A stretch of DNA of 64,000 nt. Origin: Guadua angustifolia (Eukaryota > Streptophyta > Magnoliopsida > Poales > Poaceae). Below, piece by piece: positions 11,230-22,050 of this stretch; within the stretch, counting starts at the first letter, position 1; each line of letters opens with the position of its first letter. Location of the stretch: the NCBI GenBank assembly GCA_036346375.1, contig CM070517.1, positions 11,139,161 through 11,203,160 on the forward strand. Reading direction: 5' to 3'. The position numbers were made by a program, and so were the translations under genes. The notes under the pieces were generated by a model. It was not told where the DNA came from, made no database searches, and saw only the letters and a list, made by a program, of their open reading frames with translations.

Positions 11230-12039
11230 GCAAATAACAATATAATTGTAAATGATTAGTTTTACAAATACATCTAGCAATTTTGCCTATATAATACATC
11301 AAACCTTTTCACTATTCAAATATCCATCTAGCATTTTTAATTATTTAGAAGATTTCTTCATTTCATTTTGTTATGTAGCGCTAGCTATTAAATTAAATTA
11401 ATCTACAACAAATTAACAAGCATATAATTGAATATAAGGATATATTTCTAAATAATTATTTATGTTCCAACTTTCATTATTGCAAAATCCATCTACCATT
11501 TCCCATTATTTAAATATTCAACTAGCAATTCTCACTATTTATAATTGATCATCTAGCAATCTTTACTATTAAAAATCCATATAACAAATTTTCATTAATT
11601 AAATTAATTACAATTATGCATAATTGTCCATCTAGCAATTTTATTACTTAAACATCCACTACATCACTAAAATGGATATGAATTTATTGCAAATAACAAT
11701 ATATAATTGTAAATGATTAGTTTTACAAATACATCTAGCAATTTTGCCTATATAATACATCAAACCTTTTTCACTATTCAAATATCCATCTAGCATTTTT
11801 AATTATTTAGAAGATTTCTTCATTTCATTTTGTTATGTAGCGCTAGCTATTAAATTAAATTAATCTACAACAAATTAACAAGCATATAACTGAATATAAG
11901 GATATATTTCTAAATAATTATTTATGTTCCAACTTTCATTATTGCAAAATCCATCTACCATTTCCCATTATTTAAATATTCAACTAGCAATTCTCACTAT
12001 TTATAATTGATCATCTAGCAATCTTTACTATTAAAAATC
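11230..12039. repeat. Direct duplication of about 350 bp in the AT-rich leader of element A
   Basis: 11,230-11,577 and 11,689-12,039 are almost identical (starting gcaaataacaatatataattg-like and ending attaaaaatc), separated by about 110 bases. They lie between the transposase ATG and its promoter, so in a 5' intron or leader. A further 30-base tandem duplication (gaattataatttattcaat) follows at about 12,045-12,110. No coding content. Confidence 0.9.
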
Positions 12040-12455
12040 GGCGTGAATTATAATTTATTCAATAATTTAGCTACAATATGAATTATAATTTATTCAATAA
12101 TTTAGCTAGATCTTAATTTGAGCGATCTGACATAAACTGTTCACACCGTACAATCAGCAATTATCAACATCTATAGCACTCAAGTAAAGTAAAATTTTAC
12201 AACAAATATAACATACATCAAGTCGGTAACCTCGAAAAATTTTAATACAATTTTTCAAAGAAGAACTCCCCAAGATAATACAGCTCCTCTTTGTTTTGCT
12301 CGGTCGGAGAAGATGTCGATTCGATGAAAAATATGAACAAAATCTCGACACCAAATTTGGCAAAGACCTCTCCAGAAAAATACACCCGAGCAAAGAGCGC
12401 CTCTCTTACCTTTCGGGAAATGCGTCGGTTAGGTGAAGATTGCTATATAAATAGC

Positions 12456-12720
12456 TTATCACTGCCGGCTCTGCCAAGAACCGGCAGTGATAAGGTCATA
12501 TTACGCGGGAAAATACCTTATCACGCGGGGAAAATTGCGTTGCGCGGGAAAATACATATCACTGCCGGTTGAATATACGAACCGGCAGTAAAATTTAAAT
12601 ATCACTGCCGGCTATAAATTAAACCGGCAGTAATATATCACTGCTGGCTATAGGTATTAACCGCGGTGATAGTCGATTATCACTGCCGGTTGGTAATACA
12701 AACCGGCAAAGTGATACTCA
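12456..12720. repeat. CACTA subterminal repeat array between two divergent genes (element A)
   Basis: Units of tatcactgccggtt and its inverse aaccggcagtgata alternate, for example at 12,459-12,494, 12,548-12,590 and 12,600-12,640. On the left, gctatttatatagc at about 12,444-12,456 is a TATA-like, nearly palindromic site at the transposase promoter. On the right is the acidic-protein gene. The array thus sits in a shared divergent promoter region, the type of site bound by TNPA/TNP1 proteins in En/Spm. Confidence 0.8.
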
Positions 12721-12826
12721 ACGTTCAACTCCGCGCCGACCAACCGTCGTCGCTTGTTCGTTCCTCCGCCGCGCCAACCGTTGCGCTTCACATTCCTCGC
12801 CAGCTGTTGCCCTTCCCATTCTCGCC

Positions 12827-12837
12827 TCTATATAATG
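12827..12837 (+). promoter_or_regulatory. TATA box of the acidic-protein gene
   Basis: tctatataatg stands about 90 bases before the ATG at 12,922. The same motif precedes the homologous gene of element C on the minus strand at about 63,872-63,882. Confidence 0.65.
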
Positions 12838-12921
12838 CCGGATTGTTGCATCCAATCCACTCTTGTCACAATCCACACAATCCACTTGTTGCCCCCCACA
12901 CAATCCACTTTTGTTGCAACA

Positions 12922-13224
12922 ATGGCACCCCCTAAGAAGCGTGCACGTGTTGGTCAGAGCCCCACTGATCCGTCGCTACAGAAGGAGGAGGAGAAGGAGG
13001 AGGAGGTGGAGGCGGAGGAGGAGGAAGAGGAGGCAAAGGAGGAGGAGGACGACGACAGCGATGACGACGACAGCGACGGCGGCGAGGAACTGCGGCGTTG
13101 GGGCAAGACCAACTCCGCCACCGAATCGGATTCGGATGAGAAGGAGGACGAGCACCGCCGCACATCAAGCGGCAGCTCCGGCGACGAGGAGGAGGATGAC
13201 GACGACGACGAGTTTTGGATATAG
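12922..13224 (+). CDS. Small acidic protein of CACTA element A, basic N-terminus and FWI C-terminus
   Basis: I do not recognise this family. The 100-residue product starts MAPPKKRARVGQSP, where PPKKRARV looks like a classical monopartite nuclear-localisation signal. Residues about 22-65 are runs of Glu/Asp with Lys. Then follows a less repetitive block, ELRRWGKTNSATESD, and finally a Ser/Gly/Asp-rich tail ending DDDDDEFWI. The start was chosen because the ATG is the first after the TATA box at 12,827 and puts the basic signal at the N-terminus; the frame is open further upstream without support. Element C carries a homologue in the same place, with the blocks around LRRWG, TNSATESD and the FWI end conserved. 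The gene is divergent from the transposase gene and points toward the nearby terminus. A nuclear DNA- or chromatin-associated role is a guess from composition. Confidence 0.6.
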   Translation: MAPPKKRARVGQSPTDPSLQKEEEKEEEVEAEEEEEEAKEEEDDDSDDDDSDGGEELRRWGKTNSATESDSDEKEDEHRRTSSGSSGDEEEDDDDDEFWI

Positions 13225-13439
13225 GGCTTCGCGCCATTAGACTATTATAATTAGGACTAAATATGTAATGCTGAACAAATTATGCTTTGTAAATGTTATT
13301 TTAATTAATACATATCCCGCAAATTACAAATTTGCTTTCATATGTTCTTTTTTTTAACTAATTATGCTTTCATATGTTCTGTGCGAGATAAATTACAATG
13401 TTTATTATGTTACATGCAAGAACTAATAATGGGGAACGA
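13225..13439. other. AT-rich 3' region of the acidic-protein gene
   Basis: Includes motifs such as ttatgctttcatatgttctg that recur, in reverse orientation, in element C at 63,200-63,420. Likely 3' untranslated and subterminal DNA. Confidence 0.5.
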
Positions 13440-13774
13440 TAATATCGTTCGGTTCTATAGTAAAACCGCAAGTGAAAATGGTCTTATCAACGCCGGTTTT
13501 ACTATAGAACCGCAATAATAAATCACTACGGTTTTACATATAAACCGCGTAATATCTTCTTATCACCGCGGTTCTCTATTAAACCGCAATGATATTACCT
13601 CCATTGCTGCGAGAAATTGAAACTATTCTTATCACCGCCGATTGAAGTTTGAACGGCGGTGATAATATTATCACCGCGGTTGAATTTGGAATCGGCGGTG
13701 ATAATATTATCACTGCTGGCTCGGACCTACCCGGCAGTGATGGGGGGTCGCGGATGTGGCAGTCTGTAGTAGTG
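13440..13774. repeat. Right subterminal repeats and terminus of CACTA element A
   Basis: At least five imperfect palindromes (for example ttatcaccgccgattgaag...gaacggcggtgataa) are followed by gtctgtagtagtg ending at 13,774, the inverse of a CACTACTACAGAC terminus. The three bases outside are gtc; the matching left flank was not found. Confidence 0.85.
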
Positions 13775-14489
13775 GTCGGCGCCATCACATCTGCTCGCTG
13801 AATGGCGGCAGCATTGCCGTGTCGCCCGTAGCCGCCAGCCTCATTGCGCCGCCTAAAGCGTTGTGCCGTCTGCCTCGGCGCTCCTCGACCGCGCCACCCG
13901 AAGACAACGTCACTGTCACCGCCTCGATGCTCCTCGGCCGCGCCACCCACCTCGGTACACCTTGACTGCGCCGCCTGCCTCGGTGCTCCTCGGCTGCACC
14001 ACCTGAAGACACTGTCACGTCTGTCGCCGTGGCACCAGCTATCGCTGAGCCAGCCAACGATGCACCCGAAGACACCGTCGCGTTTGCCACCGTGGCACCA
14101 GCCAGCGATATGCCCGAAAACCGCTGTCCCACCCGCCGTCGTGACACTGGTTGTAGTTGTGTAGGCTGCCACACGGCCGTCGCCGTGATGCCAGTTGTAA
14201 TTGTGCCAGCCACTGTTGCTCCCACTGCAGATTGGCTACCGTTTGCCTAAAGCTCGGACCACCGTGCTGGCCGTTCTTGCTGCCCATGAGTTCGGCCTTG
14301 CATGTCTTAGCCACCGGAAGCACGGCTGCGTGCACTTGTTGCCGAAAGCACAACAGTGCGGACTTGCCGTCGAAAGCTCAACCACACGCTGTCACCGCTA
14401 AGATTTCGTAGCATCCAGATGGGAGGTGGTGGTATCCTCCAGAGGCAATAGCCACCAGACCAAGTGGCGACTAGGGAAACCCTATCCGC
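13775..14489. other. GC-rich imperfect repeats, no recognised gene
   Basis: Blocks such as cgccacccgaagacaacgtc and gctcctcggccgcgccaccc recur in varied form. Both strands have open frames rich in Ala, Pro, Thr or Gly, the usual result of GC-rich repetition. No known domain seen. Confidence 0.5.
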
Positions 14490-14639
14490 CCTCTTGATGT
14501 TGGGCAAAATAGGACCTGCGGGCCGAATAGTCCGAGAGGCCTAGTAGGCCACCGGCCTTGTGGGCCAAGCCGATAAATGGGTCATGAGAGCCCACTCAGC
14601 TCTTTATTCCAAGAGAGAGAAAAATGAGTTTTTTTAGGG

Positions 14640-15400
14640 AATTAGTTAAAACAAAAAAACTCAGAAAAATGTCATTAAATCCTAGAAATTAGTTTTTCTA
14701 AGTTATGAGCTTCCACAAAATTGTAATAAATTTGTATTTAGGACATCTCTGGAAGTTCTATGCTTTGGATTATTTTTCTAGAATTATTATATGTGCTGAA
14801 ATTTATTTTCTATTATTTAAGTGATTATGAAAATTACTTAGTAATTAACAGAAAATGCTAGAAAATTATGGAAAAATATGTATGACCCATTGCTAGATTA
14901 ATTTTCATAGCATGTTTTTCATGTTTATATATGCTGAGCATATCATTTTCTATTATTCCGTAATTCTGAAGATTACTTGGTAATTAACAAAAAACATGAA
15001 AATGCTGGAAAAATTCTAGAAATTCCTAGAAAGCATTTGAAAGCTTTAAGTCTCTGAATTAATATTCTTAGCATTATACCATGATTAATTCATGTCGAAA
15101 GTTTTTTTTGTTAATCGGTAATTCTGAAAATTGCTTAATGATTAGCACAAAAGTATGAAAAATTGCTAGAAAAATTTTATAGAGCATATTGAAAGATCCA
15201 TATCTATGGATTTATTGTCCTAGCATAATTCCATATTGATATATGTTGAAATTTATTTTTTTTGTTACAAGGTAATTCTGAAAAGTGCTGAATAATTAGC
15301 AAAAAATATGGAAATTGTTAGAAAATTCTGGAAAATTTTTGATAATTATCTACTGAATAGATATAGACAAAGCTTTACTGATTAAAGAGTGAGCATGCAA
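14640..15400. repeat. Diverged AT-rich tandem repeat, period about 140-165 bp
   Basis: A unit containing gctgaaatttattttctatt then gtaattctgaaaattgctta, a tagcaaaaa stretch and gctagaaaattctggaaaa recurs with starts near 14,794, 14,932, 15,095 and 15,246. It lies upstream of the copia gag remnant and may be part of its leader or of another element's LTR. Confidence 0.7.
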
Positions 15401-15449
15401 TATAATGATTTTACCAGTAGTAAAATTTATTTTGCATAAATAGAAATAG

Positions 15450-16713
15450 GATATGTTAGACATCACAAAGAGGAAATTTATCAAGCTTGCCCTGAATGGC
15501 AACAATTACCTTACCTAGGCAATTAATACTAAGGTTAATCTGATAGCTTGATCTTTTAGAGCTACTTTTCTCCCAGCCTGAAGCTGATATCCCTGCTCTT
15601 CCTGAGGCACCATTTTCATACGGACTTGAAGGCCAAATAGTTGATGGAAAATGAATAGCTGGTATTTTTACATTCCCTGAAGAAAAAATATATAACCAGC
15701 AAAGATCCTTCCTGTTGCCAGAAGCACAAGGCGGATGGATCCTCCTGCGTTTTAAGGATTTTAAAGACTTACCAGAAGCACTTCGAGCTTATATGCATTT
15801 TGCTAGAAGCAGAAAAATATGATAAACTCTTGGTGAAGAATCATCACGTAATTCCTAATAGGAGTCTTGTAGTGCCTGAAGTATATGCAAATGCTCAGTA
15901 GGCTAGCAATAGCTATGGCCGTAGAAAGGGCAAATGGAATAAAGGGGATGAGGGGAAGAGGCAATTCATAATGGAAAAAGTAAAGATAAAGGGCTAGGGA
16001 CTTCCAGAAGTAAGGCTGCAAACTCTGAATAACCCTGGTTTAGGTATGAATGCATTGACCATTGGTTATGCAACTATTACATCTCGAAGCATGTGGTAGA
16101 CCTTTACACAAAATCTACCAGAAAAGTAAATAAGACCCAGGGTAAATATTGTTGAATCATACTTCACTGTTCAACCTGTTGTTGACACGAGTGTTGAGAA
16201 GTATGATAATATGGTTCTTGAAATTATAAAGTTCAAGGAGTCCCAGAAGGACATATATAACTCATAAGGAGAACTGGTTTAGTCTCCTAAGTATTCCTTC
16301 ACTTTGCTAGTCGATGTCATATATTCATTATAAGTCTCCTTATCAATTTAACCTAGTTCCTAAATGAATATTTAGTTTATGCTCCTGTTGAGCGATTATC
16401 ATTTAAAATTGAATAAATTGATATTTCCTAGATATTTATTTATTTGTGCTATATTTGTTCTATATTCTACAACTTGTTCCTAATGCAACAACTGTTTGAT
16501 TGATAAATCATACTTCTAATATAGAACAAAGTATATAATCCAACAGCGGAGGAGAAAATCTGTCTAGAAGACAATTGTACCGCACTAAGTGAATTCAAAA
16601 TATTATAACTATCACTAGAAGCGAAACTCTCATAGTTGGCACTGGAAGAATGCCATATTATACCCTGAGTCCAATTGCACTCTCTTAAGTTTTAAAGACA
16701 TTGGTTATACACA
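15450..16713 (+). mobile_element. 5' part of a decayed Ty1/copia element (gag and start of protease region)
   Basis: From about 15,457 the plus strand reads LDITKRKFIKLALNGNNYLT, the pattern at the start of plant copia gag proteins. Around 15,715 it reads LLPEAQGGWILLRFKDFK, and around 15,850 the Asn/Arg-rich tail before the zinc knuckle. At 16,640-16,713 there is the conserved YPES...LLSFKDI-like segment found downstream of the protease. Many stops and frame changes break it. No 5' LTR was recognised on the left. The gypsy element interrupts the coding region at 16,713, and the copia sequence resumes at 25,348. Confidence 0.75.
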
Positions 16714-17666
16714 TGAGGACATCACTCTACTGGATGCACCCATAACCTCATCTCCACCACCCCCTATGCAAGGTCCTATCACAAGGGCACGCGCACGACA
16801 GCTAAAACAACAAGTGAACTCGTTTCTCGGGTTGCATAATTATATTTTAGAGAATAGACCACTGTATAATAATGTGCTTGTGCTTAGGAATCATAGTTTA
16901 GAGCAGCAAGGACGTCATCCCTCATCAATACAAACTAGAGTACAAGTTATTTCCGAGGAAGAAGCTGGAACGTCCACCCAGGAGTAGTCCACCTTCAACT
17001 AGCCATAACTTTTGCATGCGGAGTCCGTTCGGGATGAGTGAGTACTTGATTGAAAGCTAATTTCGTTCTCTTTCCAATGGATCTAGCCTCATCATCAAAT
17101 TCCACTCGTGCTGGATGCAGGAAGCAAAACAATCCAGCGGTTTCAGACTCTTCAGGTGCTGCACCACCATTATTGTTTGGATGAGTTCACATGTAATTAT
17201 AGTGGTGTGAAAGCAACTCCTAGCACTCTTCGGGTGCTGCGCCACCATTAGATGAGTTCACATGTAATTAGAGTGGTGTGAAACCAACTCCTAGCAGCCA
17301 TGTCCTTGGCTATATATAGGACAAACCCCCTATCTATCTCCTCAGGTTTTGTTAAGTTTAGTTGCCCCATATGTGGAACTATAACCTTGTTCTCCTGACT
17401 CGGCTAGAGCAGTAGTAAACAAGTTCAGAACCTCAGTTCATATGTGTGCTTCATCCTTATTCTTGCTGGTTCTTCGATTGCTTGCAAGAATAGACCTTCG
17501 TGGTCAGGTCATCCGGGCTTTTGGCACGGTTGATAACAACTAGGAGTGTGGTTTAGCGATTGCGGGCGCTTATCTTTGTGTCGTTCGTAGCCGGATCGTC
17601 AAAGTCACCCTCCGCCTAATCGAAGTTATCCCCTCACCGGAAGATCGAGCACCCGTGCGCGCATCA
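16714..17666 (+). repeat. 5' LTR of the gypsy element (953 bp)
   Basis: Starts tgaggacatcac and ends gcgcgcatca just before the primer site. It contains the last 80 or so codons of the pol C-terminus (GPITRARARQLKQQVNSF and onward, stop at 16,985-16,987), duplicated by the LTR. A TATA-like tatatatagg lies at about 17,310. Nearly the same sequence recurs at 24,385-25,347. Confidence 0.85.
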
Positions 17667-17668
17667 TT

Positions 17669-17680
17669 TGGTATCAGAGC
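17669..17680 (+). other. Primer binding site (initiator tRNA-Met type)
   Basis: tggtatcagagc begins three bases after the LTR end and matches the 3' end of plant initiator tRNA-Met, the usual primer of chromoviruses. Confidence 0.85.
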
Positions 17681-18724
17681 AACGGTTGACCGGTGAGTTC
17701 TTGTATATTGTTGTTTGATTGTGTTCATCCTAGAGTCCAGAAAATTTGCCCCACAAAAAGATTGTTTGTTCGCTGTCCAAACCCCGTTGTGCCTTCCAAT
17801 CGTTAATTTTGTTTTTGCTAAATTGAGTTTGTGTCCGTTCTAGTGTTGTCTTGTTGCTGTTCATCTTCTTGTTCATCTCCCTACCCCAACACCCATTCAT
17901 AAGACCCAAAAAGAAACAACCCCATCTCGGCCTAAAAGATCCCCTTTCTGCAGCCGCCACCAAAAATGCATAACTCTCAATTTCTGCATGATTTTTGAGT
18001 GGGACCAATAGGAGAATTTTCCTCACTCAATCCATCATATTCACATCGATTTTTGTGCAAATCCATTTAGGGAATAAAAAGTTTAGTGCATTGCAATCTG
18101 ACCTAATTGCAGTCCCGAAATCTGCATCTATGTGCAATTCCAAAATTCGTGTAAAATTCTCAGTTGTTTTTCTGAAAGTTTGCCCCAAATAAAAGTTGTT
18201 GAAAAAGCCATCAAGAAGAATAGAAAAAAAGAATCATTGAAAAAGAGGCAACTGACCAAAAGTTACGGCTAAAATACCGATCTGCTGTCTAGTGGACAGA
18301 AATCAGCAATCTAGAAAGTTGGAATTCATCTTGTGCTCCCAAGTTGCAAATTGCAAATTCGTGAGTTTTGCTATGTTTATCACTTGTATCCACTGTCATA
18401 TCATTTGTTTTAGCCTAATATCAATCCTTGTTTGATCAGCAACATAGGCTAATTGCTAGACTCGAACTCTTATTCAGTTTTATGCAAATTCTGAAATTGA
18501 CTGATTGATTCCCTTTGCTACTCATTATAAAGCCTTTCCGAGCTCCACTTTCTACTAACCATACAGGTGATAGCCTTGCAATCGCTTTGCTCACATTTGA
18601 GTTTGGTTTATCACGAACCAGCCATCGGTTGCACCGCTTGCTGCATTGTAAGAGTTGGTAAGAGCTTGGTAATAGCTTGAGAGGGGAAGAGATAGACTTG
18701 ATCCATTTCAACCTACAGTAGTGA
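17681..18724 (+). other. Untranslated leader of the gypsy element
   Basis: No coding region seen; AT-rich leader between the primer site and gag. Confidence 0.6.
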
Positions 18725-19755
18725 TTGGAAATTACAAATTCTTGTGTGTTTTTCTGTTTATTACTAACCATTCTTGGGCAAATGATGTGGAAGAGGAAGA
18801 GAACAATTATGTTGCTGACACTGAGGATGATGATGGTCTTAGCTCCAACAATGATCGAGATCATCGACGACTTCGACACAATCAGTGAGGTATGGGTAGA
18901 AATCAGCGAGAACCTTGAGAGGTACGTAATGATCCCATGGGAAATGTTAAGTTTACCATACCTCCATTTGATGGAAAATATAACCCTAATGCTTATCTTG
19001 ATTGGGAGTTAGCGGTAGAACAAAAATTTGCATGCTATGACTTTCCTGAAGAAAGAAAAGTTAGGGCTGCCACTAGTGAGTTCACTACTTTTGCCTCCAT
19101 TTGGTGCAGTGAGACTTGTAGGAATCGTGGGAATATACCTAGAACATGGAATGCTTTGAAAAGAATGATGAGAGCTAGATTTGTTCCTGCTTACTATGCT
19201 CGTGACTTGCTCAATAAATTACAACGTTTAAATCAAGGAAATAAATATGTAGAGGAGTATTATCAAGAAATGCAAATTTGTGAGTTGCGTTGTGGTTTGC
19301 AAGATAATGAAGATGCTAAGATGGCTAGATTTCTAGGTGGGCTCAACAGAGAAATTCAGGATATACTTAATTACAAGGAATACAACTCTATCACTCGTTT
19401 GTTTGATCTTGCTTACAAAGCTGAAAGGTAAGTACAGGGACGACATTCCAAGTTCAGGGGAAATTTTGGAGGCTCAACTTCGTCACGACAAGGCCAAGTG
19501 CAAGCAAATGTACCATCTACCTCTTTGGGTCGTGCACCTCCACCCTCCAACCATGGGCGTCCTACTACCTCTACTTCCACTCCATCACATGTTTCCGAAA
19601 CAAAATCAACCACGGTACAAGCTCCTACCAAAAGTGCTTCTTCGGTTGCTTCTTCTGGTCGCACATGTGATGTGCAATGCCACAAATGCAATGGATTTGG
19701 GCACTTCATGCGTGATTATCCAAGTCGGTGCTTTGATTGTAAGAGAAGATGGTGA
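18725..19755 (+). pseudogene. Gypsy gag remnant
   Basis: The capsid-type retrotransposon gag domain is clear from 18,937 (MGNVKFTIPPFDGKYNPNAY, then LDWELAVEQKFACYDFPEE and WNALKRMMRARFVPAYYARD) to LFDLAYKAER at 19,428. The next codon is a TAA; the frame then stays open through a Ser/Thr/Pro linker to a zinc knuckle at about 19,675-19,720. That knuckle reads CHKCNGFGHFMRDY: the fourth ligand position is Tyr instead of Cys. A frameshift follows near 19,735. An acidic stretch upstream (from about 18,785) with a stop at 18,885 is probably the original N-terminus. Confidence 0.85.
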
Positions 19756-20559
19756 GTATACTTCTTCTAGTGATGTTGAAGATCTTGCTTTAGTTGCAAC
19801 TAACCATGCAGGTGAATATCAAAGTAATGAGCAATGCGAGGAGCACTTGGGTGCTGAAATTTCGGACAAATACAAGAGCATCATTGTCAAACGTGTCCTT
19901 AGTGTGCAAATGGAGAAAGCAGAACAGAATCAATGACATAAGCTGTTCCAAACCAAATTTGTCATCAAGGAACGTTCTGTATGAGTCATCATTGATGGAG
20001 GAAGTTGCAACAATCTCACTACCATAGAGATGGTCGAGAAGCTTTGCTTGTCCACAACACAACATCCACATCCCTAGTACATTCAATGGTTCAACTCTAG
20101 TGGAAAGATAAAGGTAACAAGAACGGTGAGATTGCACTTTCACTTGGTTCGTATCGTGAGTATGCTGATTGTGATGTTGTACCTATGCAAGCTTGCTCTA
20201 TGCTATTAGGAAGACCTTGGTAATATGATAAAGATGTTGTCCATCATGGTAGAACTAACCAATACACTCTCATGCATCAAGGAAGAAAAATTGTTTTGCT
20301 TCCTATGACCCCAGCTGCCATATTAAAAGATGATCTTGAGAAAGCTGAGAGAGAGAGAAAGGGAAAAGTGTGCAAAGTGAAAACCCTGTTGTTGCTAAAG
20401 AGATAGGTGCACATCAAAAGAAACAACATAATCCTAGGCAACCAGAAATCAAGTTGAAAGGTGCTGTTATGTTAGCAACAAAATCAGAACTACGTGACTT
20501 GGAAGCACATAACTCTCCTTGCTATGCCTTAATTTGTAAACAGGCCTTGTTTACTTGGG
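19756..20559 (+). pseudogene. Gypsy aspartic protease region, broken
   Basis: The frame resumes at about 19,737 with REDGEYTSSSDVEDLALVAT and reaches VIIDGGSCNN at about 19,985-20,015, the plant gypsy form of the protease active-site loop. A TGA stands two codons before it (19,982), consistent with loss of an Arg CGA by CpG decay. Frame changes follow at 20,040-20,110. The part at 20,150-20,330 still shows the cysteine-leucine-leucine-gly-arg-pro-trp region and a stop in place of the next codon. Confidence 0.75.
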
Positions 20560-22050
20560 ATGATATGCCTGTTTCCTTGCCTCCTGCTATTGCTAACCTT
20601 TTGCAGGAATATGAGGATGTGTTTCAAGCGAGGTGCCTCGGGATCGCCACCAATTAGGGGAATTGAACATCAAATTGACTTGATTCCAGGAGCCACATTG
20701 CCAAACCGAGCTGCATACAGAACCAATCCAAAGGAGACTAAGGAGATTCAACGTCAAGTGCAAGACTTACTTGATAAAGGGTACGTACGTGAGAGCCTTA
20801 GTCCTTGTGCTGTTCCCATGCTTTTAGTGCCAAAGAAAGATGGATCATGGCGTATGTGCGTAGATTGTAGAGCTATCAATAATATCACTGTTAGGTATCG
20901 CCATCCTATTCCTAGGTTGGATGATATGCTAGATGAATTAAGTGGCTCTATTATGTTCTCTAAAGTTGACTTGAGAAGTGGGTACCACCAAATCAGAATG
21001 AAACTTGGGGATGAATGGAAAACCGCATTTAAAACAAAATTTGGATTGTACGAGTGGTTAGTAATGCCCTTTGATTTAACTAATGCACCTAGTACATTCA
21101 TGCAATTAATGAATGAAGTTTTACGCACTTTCATTGGAAAATTTGTGGTGGTCTATTTTGATAACATCTTGATTTATAGCAAGTCTTTTTCTGAACATCA
21201 TGAACATCTACGTGCTGTTTTTAATGCTTTGAGAGAAGCACGTTTATTTTGTAACCTTGAAAAGTGCACCTTTTGCACCGATCGAGTCTCGTTTCTTGGC
21301 TATATTGTGACACCATAGGGAATTGAAGTTGACGAAGCCAAGATTGAAGCAATCAAGAGTTGGCCGACTCCTAAAACGGTCACACAAGTGCGGAGCTTCC
21401 ATGGCCTTGCTGGATTCTATCGTCGTTTTGTGAAAGATTTCAGTACCATTGCTGCACCACTAAATGAACTAACAAAGAAAGGTGTTTCTTTTCATTGGGG
21501 GCAAACGCAAGAAGATGCATTCAATCTCTTGAAAGATAAGCTCACTCATGCACCACTACTTCAACTTCCAGATTTTGGTAAGACCTTTGAACTTGAGTGT
21601 GATACTAGCGGTGTTGGAATTGGAGGTGTATTAATACAAGAAGGTAAACCTGTTGCTTATTTCAGTGAGAAATTGAGTGGCTCTGTTATGAATTATTCTA
21701 CGTATGATAAGAAATTGTATGCTCTTGTACGTTCTTTAGAAACGTGGCAACATTATTTGTGGCCTAAAGAATTTGTCATTCACTCCGATCATGAATCTCT
21801 TAAGCATATTAGAAGCCAAAATAAACTGAACCGTAGACATGCTAAATGGGTAGAATTCATTGAGTCATTTCCTTATGTCATCAAACACAAGAAAGGAAAG
21901 GATAATGTGATTGCTGATGCATTATCAAGGCGATATGCAATGATGTCTCAACTTGATTGTAGGATTTTTGGCTTAGAAACCATCAAAGAACTATATGCTC
22001 AAGATAGCGATTTCAAAGAAGTCTTGATGAATTGCAAAGATGGGAAGAGT
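20560..22050 (+). pseudogene. Gypsy reverse transcriptase and RNase H, active-site mutated
   Basis: One frame holds RT (from about 20,660, IDLIPGATLPNRAAYRTNP, SPCAVPMLLVPKKDGSWRMC, FSKVDLRSGYHQIRM) and RNase H (FELECDTSGVGIGGVLIQEG, YALVRSLETWQHYLW, DNVIADALSRRY). It is interrupted by a TAG at 21,316-21,318. The catalytic box at about 21,160 reads YFDNIL where functional enzymes have two Asp residues, so the second catalytic Asp is Asn. This change alone should abolish polymerase activity. The reading ends at a TAG at 22,051. Confidence 0.9.

Larger units (their letters stand above)
6923..13774 (-). mobile_element. CACTA (En/Spm) element A
   Basis: The right terminus at 13,762-13,774 reads, on the minus strand, cactactacagac, the same terminal sequence as element C (62,876). 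Inside are three arrays of the element's palindromic repeat, a TNP2-type transposase gene on the minus strand, and a small acidic-protein gene on the plus strand between two arrays. The left terminus was not found: no cactac end is present between about 4,900 and 7,300, so the element is truncated or rearranged there and the start given is only the leftmost part I can assign. Defects in the transposase suggest it cannot move on its own. Confidence 0.8.

Noticed and set aside
12932..13237. Minus-strand Pro/Arg-rich open frame opposite the acidic gene
   Set aside because: It is the antisense shadow of Glu/Asp codon runs; no start context or conserved end.
13579..14225. Long Gly/Ala/Arg-rich open frames on the minus strand
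   Set aside because: Produced by GC-rich imperfect repeats beside the element A terminus; no domain.
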